From NCBI RefSeq assembly GCF_027533845.1, contig NZ_JAPZVN010000005.1:62001-126000 (forward strand): a DNA stretch of 64,000 nucleotides. Reading direction: 5' to 3'. Below are positions 59,708-64,000 of the stretch, piece after piece; positions within the stretch are counted from its first letter, which is position 1, and each line of letters opens with the position of its first letter. The stretch is from Streptomyces sp. RPT161 (GTDB lineage Bacteria; Actinomycetota; Actinomycetes; Streptomycetales; Streptomycetaceae). The position numbers and the translations under genes were made by a program. The notes under the pieces were generated by a model that saw only the letters and a list, made by a program, of their open reading frames with translations, was not told where the DNA came from and did no database searches.

Positions 59708-61366
59708 TCAGCGACCGCGCAGCGAGCGGTACTGGCGAACCAGCGCGCTGGTGGACGAGTCAAGGCCGGGCACGTCGGCGCCCTCGGTCAGCGCGGGCTC
59801 GATCCGCTTGGCCAGCACCTTGCCCAGCTCGACGCCCCACTGGTCGAAGGAGTCGATGTTCCAGACCGCGCCCTGGACGAAGACCTTGTGCTCGTAGAGC
59901 GCGATCAACTGGCCGAGCACCGAGGGGGTCAGTTCCTTGGCCAGGATGGTGGTGGTCGGGCGGTTGCCCACGAACGTCTTGTGCGGCACCAGTTCGGCGG
60001 GCACACCCTCGGCGGTGACCTCCTCCGGGGTCTTTCCGAAGGCCAGCGCCTGGGTCTGGGCGAAGAAGTTGGCCATCAGCAGGTCGTGGTGGTCGGCCAA
60101 CTCGCCGAGTTCCGCGATCGGCTGGGCGAAGCCGATGAAGTCGGCCGGAACCAGCTTGGTGCCCTGGTGGAGCAACTGGTAGTAGGCGTGCTGCCCGTTG
60201 GTGCCCGGGGTGCCCCACACCACCGGCCCGGTCTGCCAGTTGACCCGGCGGCCCTCCCGGTCCACGGACTTGCCGTTGGACTCCATGTCGAGCTGCTGGA
60301 GGTAGGCGGTGAAGCGCGACAGGTAGTGGCTGTAGGGGAGCACGGCATGCGACTGGGCGTCGTGGAAGTTGCCGTACCAGACACCCAACAGGCCCATCAG
60401 GAACGGCGCGTTCTCCTCGATCGGCGCGCACTGGAAGTGCTCGTCCACCAGGTGGAAACCGGCCAGCATCTCGCGGAAGCAGTCGGGGCCGATGGCGATC
60501 ATCAGCGACAGGCCGATCGCCGAGTCGAACGAGTAGCGACCGCCGACCCAGTCCCAGAACTCGAACATGTTGTCCGTGTTGATGCCGAACTCGGCGACCT
60601 TCTCCGCGTTGGTGGAGAGCGCCACGAAGTGCTTGGCCACCGCGCTCTCGTCGGCGCCGAGGCCGTTGAGCAGCCAGGAGCGCGCCGACTTGGCGTTGGT
60701 GATGGTCTCGATGGTGGTGAAGGTCTTCGAGGCGATGATGAACAGCGTCTCGGCCGGATCGAGGTCCCGTACCGCCTCGTGCAGGTCGGCGCCGTCCACG
60801 TTCGACACGAACCGGAACGTCAGGTCACGCGCGGTGTACGGGCGGAGCACCTCGTACGCCATGGCCGGCCCCAGGTCGGAGCCGCCGATGCCGATGTTGA
60901 CGATGTTCTTGATGGGCCTGCCGGTGTGGCCCGTCCAGTGACCGGAACGGATCTTGTCGGTGAACACGGTCATCTTGTTGAGCACCGAGTGCACCCTGGG
61001 CACGACGTTCTCGCCGTCCACCTCGACCACCACGTCACGCGGTGCGCGCAGCGCGGTGTGCAGTACCGCGCGGTTCTCGGTCACGTTGATCTTCTCGCCG
61101 CGGAACATCGCGTCCCGCAGCTCGGCCACCCCGCGCACCTCTGCCAGCTCGCGCAGCAGGGTGAGCGTCTCGTCGGTCACCAGGTGCTTGGAGTAGTCGA
61201 TGTGCAGATCGCCGACGGTCAGGGTGTAGCGCTGGCCGCGCTCGGAGTCGGCGGCGAACAGGTCGCGCAGATGCACCTCCCCCAACTGCTCGCGGTGCTT
61301 GCCGAGCGCTTCCCACTGCGGCAGCCGGTCCAGCCGGGTGGCGTGGTCTGCTGGGCTCTCGGGCAT
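59708..61366 (-). CDS. pgi: Glucose-6-phosphate isomerase
   Basis: 552 residues from ATG 61366 (GAGGAG 5 bp upstream; the frame opens at 61462). Matches Pgi: [131 protein letters not shown]. Interconverts glucose-6-phosphate and fructose-6-phosphate in glycolysis, in the cytoplasm. Convergent with the carboxypeptidase gene. Confidence 0.95.
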   Translation of the reverse strand: MPESPADHATRLDRLPQWEALGKHREQLGEVHLRDLFAADSERGQRYTLTVGDLHIDYSKHLVTDETLTLLRELAEVRGVAELRDAMFRGEKINVTENRAVLHTALRAPRDVVVEVDGENVVPRVHSVLNKMTVFTDKIRSGHWTGHTGRPIKNIVNIGIGGSDLGPAMAYEVLRPYTARDLTFRFVSNVDGADLHEAVRDLDPAETLFIIASKTFTTIETITNAKSARSWLLNGLGADESAVAKHFVALSTNAEKVAEFGINTDNMFEFWDWVGGRYSFDSAIGLSLMIAIGPDCFREMLAGFHLVDEHFQCAPIEENAPFLMGLLGVWYGNFHDAQSHAVLPYSHYLSRFTAYLQQLDMESNGKSVDREGRRVNWQTGPVVWGTPGTNGQHAYYQLLHQGTKLVPADFIGFAQPIAELGELADHHDLLMANFFAQTQALAFGKTPEEVTAEGVPAELVPHKTFVGNRPTTTILAKELTPSVLGQLIALYEHKVFVQGAVWNIDSFDQWGVELGKVLAKRIEPALTEGADVPGLDSSTSALVRQYRSLRGR

Positions 61367-61590
61367 CGTTGCTCCTCGTCGTCGACCGGCGGGCCGGGCC
61401 GGTGGGGTAGTGCGGGCCGATGAGGTCGTACGGCCGGTGGGCTGGTCGCTCAAGGCCGTCACTCGTCACCCTACGTCCGCTCACCTGCCGCTTCGCACAA
61501 CGGGATCCAATCGGCGACCGCGTGCCGCCGGGCGTTCACCGGCGCGTCGCTCACCGGTTGGCGGCCCGGCTCAAAGGGGCGCGCGGCCGT

Positions 61591-63879
61591 TCACCGGTTC
61601 GTCGGCTGGAAGTTCCGCAGCCGCAGGCTGTTGCCCACAACGAAGACCGAGGAGAACGCCATCGCGGCGCCCGCGATCATCGGGTTGAGCAGTCCGGCGG
61701 CAGCCAGCGGCAGCGCGGCCACGTTGTAGCCGAAGGCCCAGCAGAGGTTGGCCTTGATGGTGCCGAGGGTGCGCCGGGCCAGCCGGATCGCGTCCGCCGC
61801 GACCCTGAGGTCACCGCGCACCAGCGTCAGATCACCGGCCTCGATCGCCGCGTCGGTGCCGGTGCCCATGGCCAGGCCCAGGTCTGCCTGGGCCAGCGCC
61901 GCCGCGTCGTTGACACCGTCGCCGACCATCGCGACGCTGCGCCCCTCGCGCTGCAGCCGCCTGACGACCTCGACCTTGTCCTCCGGCATGACCTCGGCGA
62001 TCACCTGGTCCGCGGCGATGCCGACCTCGGCGGCGACCGCCCGCGCTGCGCGCTGGTTGTCCCCGGTCAGCAGTACGGGTGTCAGCCCCAGGTCGCGCAG
62101 CCGCTGGACGGCTTCGGCACTGGTGGGCCTGACGGTGTCGGCGACCACCAGCACGGCGCGCGGTCCGCCGTCGTGGGTGACGACGACGGCGGTGCGGCCC
62201 GCGGCCTCGGCGCGCTCCTTGGCGTCGCGCAGCTCGGCGGGCAGCCGGGTGTCGGCGCGGCCAACGGAGACGGTGCGCCCGTCGACCACGCCGCGGACGC
62301 CCACGCCCGGTACGGCGGTGAACCCGGTGGGGGTGGGCAGTGGTCCGGTGCGCTCCTCGGCGGCGCGGGCGATGGCCTTGGCGATGGGGTGCTCCGCCGC
62401 GTGCTCCAGAGCGCCCGCGAGCCGCAGCGTACGGTCCGCGTCCTCGCCGCCGGCGGTCACGATGTCGGTGAGCGCCATCACGCCGCTGGTCACCGTGCCG
62501 GTCTTGTCCAGCACGATGGTGTCCACCTTGCGGGTGGTTTCCAGGACTTCCGGTCCCTTGATGAGGATGCCGAGCTGCGCACCGCGTCCGGTGCCCACCA
62601 TCAGCGCGGTCGGCGTCGCCAGGCCCAGGGCGCACGGGCAGGCGATGATCAGTACGGCGACGGCCGCGGTGAACGCCGCGGTGGCGCCCGCACCGGCGAA
62701 CAGCCAGAAGCCGAGGGTGGCCAGCGCCAGGGTGATGACGGCGGGCACGAAGACCGCCGAGATGCGGTCGGCCAGCCGCTGGGCCGCCGCCTTGCCGTTC
62801 TGCGCCTCCTCGACCAGCCTTGCCATCCGGGCGAGTTGGGTGTCCGCGCCGATCCGGGTGGCCTCGACCACGATCCGGCCGCCCGCGTTCACGGTGGCGC
62901 CGGTGACCGGGTCGCCCGGCGCCACCTCGACGGGCACCGACTCACCGGTGAGCATGGAGGCGTCCACGGCCGAAGTGCCGTCCGCCACCACGCCGTCGGT
63001 GGCGATCTTCTCGCCGGGCCGCACGACGAACCGGTCGCCGACCGCCAACTCGCCGATGGGCAGCCGCACTTCACGGTCGCCGCGCAGTACCGCGACGTCC
63101 TTCGCACCCAGGTGCAGCAAGGCGCGCAGCGCGGCGCCCGCGCGGCGCTTGGAGCGTGCCTCGAAGTACCGTCCGGCCAGGATGAACGCGGTGACCCCGG
63201 CCGCGGCCTCCAGATAGATGTCTCCGCTGCCGTCGGTGCGGGAGATCGACAGCTCGAAGGGGTGCTTCATACCCGGCATTCCGGCGTGCCCGAGGAACAG
63301 CGCCCACAGCGACCAGCCGAACGCCGCCAGCGTTCCCATCGAGATCAACGTGTCCATGGTCGCGGCGCCGTGCCGCAGGTTGGTCCAGGCGGCCCGGTGG
63401 AACGGCCAGGCGGCGTAGGCCACCACGGGTGCGGTGAGGGTGAGGGAGAGCCACTGCCAGTTGCGGAACTGCAGCGCCGGGACCATCGCCATGGCGATCA
63501 CCGGGACGGCGAGGACGGTGGCGGTGAGCAGCCGCTGCCGCAGTACGGCCAGCTCGTCGGGGGCCTGGTCGGATGCGGGCTGGTCCGGCTCCGCCGCGGG
63601 GGGCGCGGGAAGCGCGGCGGTGTAGCCGGTGGCCTCCACGGTGGCGATGAGGTCGGCGACGGTGCGGCCGGGACCGTAGCTGACCTTGGCCCGCTCGGTG
63701 GCGTAGTTGACGGTGGCGGTGACGCCGTCCATCCGGTTGAGCTTCTTCTCGATGCGGGCGGCGCATGACGCGCAGGTCATCCCACCGATCTCCAGCTCGG
63801 CCTCGGCGGCCCCCGACGTGCCGGGGCCCGCGCTGGCGGTTGGGGCCGTGGTCGGGTTCGCGGCGGGTGGGGTGGTCAT
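61591..63879 (-). CDS. copA: Copper-exporting P1B-type ATPase
   Basis: 762 residues from ATG 63879 (GGGAG about 9 bp upstream). N-terminal heavy-metal domain with Cys36-x-x-Cys39 (GGMTCASC); transmembrane ion site Cys414-Pro-Cys416 ([16 protein letters not shown]); phosphorylation site Asp458 (DKTGT); and [21 protein letters not shown] with one HMA domain and eight predicted membrane segments fits Cu+ export. The CsoR-type operator 59 bp upstream supports copper control. Chaperone CopZ or CsoR genes may lie just beyond the right edge. Confidence 0.9.
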   Translation of the reverse strand: MTTPPAANPTTAPTASAGPGTSGAAEAELEIGGMTCASCAARIEKKLNRMDGVTATVNYATERAKVSYGPGRTVADLIATVEATGYTAALPAPPAAEPDQPASDQAPDELAVLRQRLLTATVLAVPVIAMAMVPALQFRNWQWLSLTLTAPVVAYAAWPFHRAAWTNLRHGAATMDTLISMGTLAAFGWSLWALFLGHAGMPGMKHPFELSISRTDGSGDIYLEAAAGVTAFILAGRYFEARSKRRAGAALRALLHLGAKDVAVLRGDREVRLPIGELAVGDRFVVRPGEKIATDGVVADGTSAVDASMLTGESVPVEVAPGDPVTGATVNAGGRIVVEATRIGADTQLARMARLVEEAQNGKAAAQRLADRISAVFVPAVITLALATLGFWLFAGAGATAAFTAAVAVLIIACPCALGLATPTALMVGTGRGAQLGILIKGPEVLETTRKVDTIVLDKTGTVTSGVMALTDIVTAGGEDADRTLRLAGALEHAAEHPIAKAIARAAEERTGPLPTPTGFTAVPGVGVRGVVDGRTVSVGRADTRLPAELRDAKERAEAAGRTAVVVTHDGGPRAVLVVADTVRPTSAEAVQRLRDLGLTPVLLTGDNQRAARAVAAEVGIAADQVIAEVMPEDKVEVVRRLQREGRSVAMVGDGVNDAAALAQADLGLAMGTGTDAAIEAGDLTLVRGDLRVAADAIRLARRTLGTIKANLCWAFGYNVAALPLAAAGLLNPMIAGAAMAFSSVFVVGNSLRLRNFQPTNR

Positions 63880-63937
63880 CGACGCTCACTCCCGGGGGTC
63901 TGGCGGTCTGGCGGAGCCTTGCGCTCCACACAACCTT

Positions 63938-63954
63938 ATACCCCCTAGGGGTAT
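63938..63954. promoter_or_regulatory. CsoR-type copper operator
   Basis: ATACCCCCTAGGGGTAT, perfect GC-centred palindrome of the CsoR type (TACCCC...GGGGTA), 59 bp upstream of the copA start and in an AT-richer promoter region. CsoR represses such sites until it binds Cu+. Confidence 0.85.
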
Positions 63955-64000
63955 TCCCAGATGTCACTCCCTTCAGGTGGCTGGTCGGTGTGTCGTCCCG

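Noticed and set aside
1-64000. tRNA, rRNA, CRISPR arrays, insertion sequences, prophage genes
   Set aside because: Looked for on both strands; no cloverleaf, repeat-spacer array, transposase or phage protein was recognised.

Overview
The window is high-GC actinobacterial DNA, most probably from Streptomyces or a close relative. The signs are strong G/C bias at third codon positions, many GTG starts, ATGA/GTGA stop-start overlaps, an AfsR/SARP-type regulator, an XRE/DUF397 pair, a GPP34 protein and F420 biosynthesis (FbiC). I saw no rRNA, tRNA, CRISPR array, insertion sequence or prophage.

Positions 1-45969 are mostly a coenzyme-A-dependent catabolic cluster. I recognise the genes for the last two rings (C and D) of steroids, the HIP (methylhexahydroindanedione propionate) pathway known from Mycobacterium and Rhodococcus: fadD3-like ligase (33894-35480), fadE30 (5678-6901), ipdF (6898-7746), echA20-ipdA-ipdB-ipdC (20716-24264), fadA6 (25214-26365), and a FadE31-like/second FadE pair (26462-28674). 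Around them are further acyl-CoA dehydrogenases, HSD17B4-like short-chain dehydrogenases, two Ltp thiolase-like/DUF35 pairs of the kind used in steroid side-chain retro-aldol cleavage, enoyl-CoA hydratases, an NDP-forming CoA ligase, an aldehyde and an alcohol dehydrogenase, an HsaB-like flavin reductase, luciferase-like (F420/flavin) oxidoreductases and two amidohydrolases. Steroid A/B-ring genes (KstD, KshAB, HsaACD), a KstR2-type regulator and an Mce transporter are not in the window.

Eleven copies of one 15-bp palindrome, CTGACG-n4-GTCAG with at most one arm mismatch, sit in the promoter regions of nearly every catabolic operon. They are at 4717, 11081, 14304, 17174, 17254, 20669, 26432, 33840, 40304, 41808 and 42866. 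One lies between an SDR-tetR operon and the echA20-ipdABC operon. The simplest reading is a cluster-wide regulon run by the TetR-family protein at 19194-19841, which does not resemble KstR2. At 26432 the palindrome fills the 17-bp spacer of a promoter that seems to drive a leaderless transcript.

Inside this cluster, at about 35536-40232, is a locus without the palindrome. It holds an AfsR-like regulator (winged helix, BTAD, NB-ARC, TPR), followed on the same strand by two small genes whose products (65 and 50 residues) share the C-terminal motif PDNWSN; only the smaller has a signal peptide. This could be a peptide-signalling cassette with a TPR receptor. Divergent from the regulator is a truncated fatty-acyl-AMP-ligase-like gene. 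A Ser/Thr kinase with a PQQ-type propeller (28905-31358) and a VOC protein (24369-25160) also lie within the cluster without the operator.

Positions 46032-63879 are ordinary Streptomyces genes: secreted beta-helix protein, a third luciferase-like oxidoreductase, fbiC, ADP-ribosylglycohydrolase, Na+/solute symporter, DUF397 and XRE regulator, GPP34 protein, a D-Ala-D-Ala carboxypeptidase with a very long disordered cytoplasmic region, pgi, and a copper P-type ATPase behind a CsoR-type operator.
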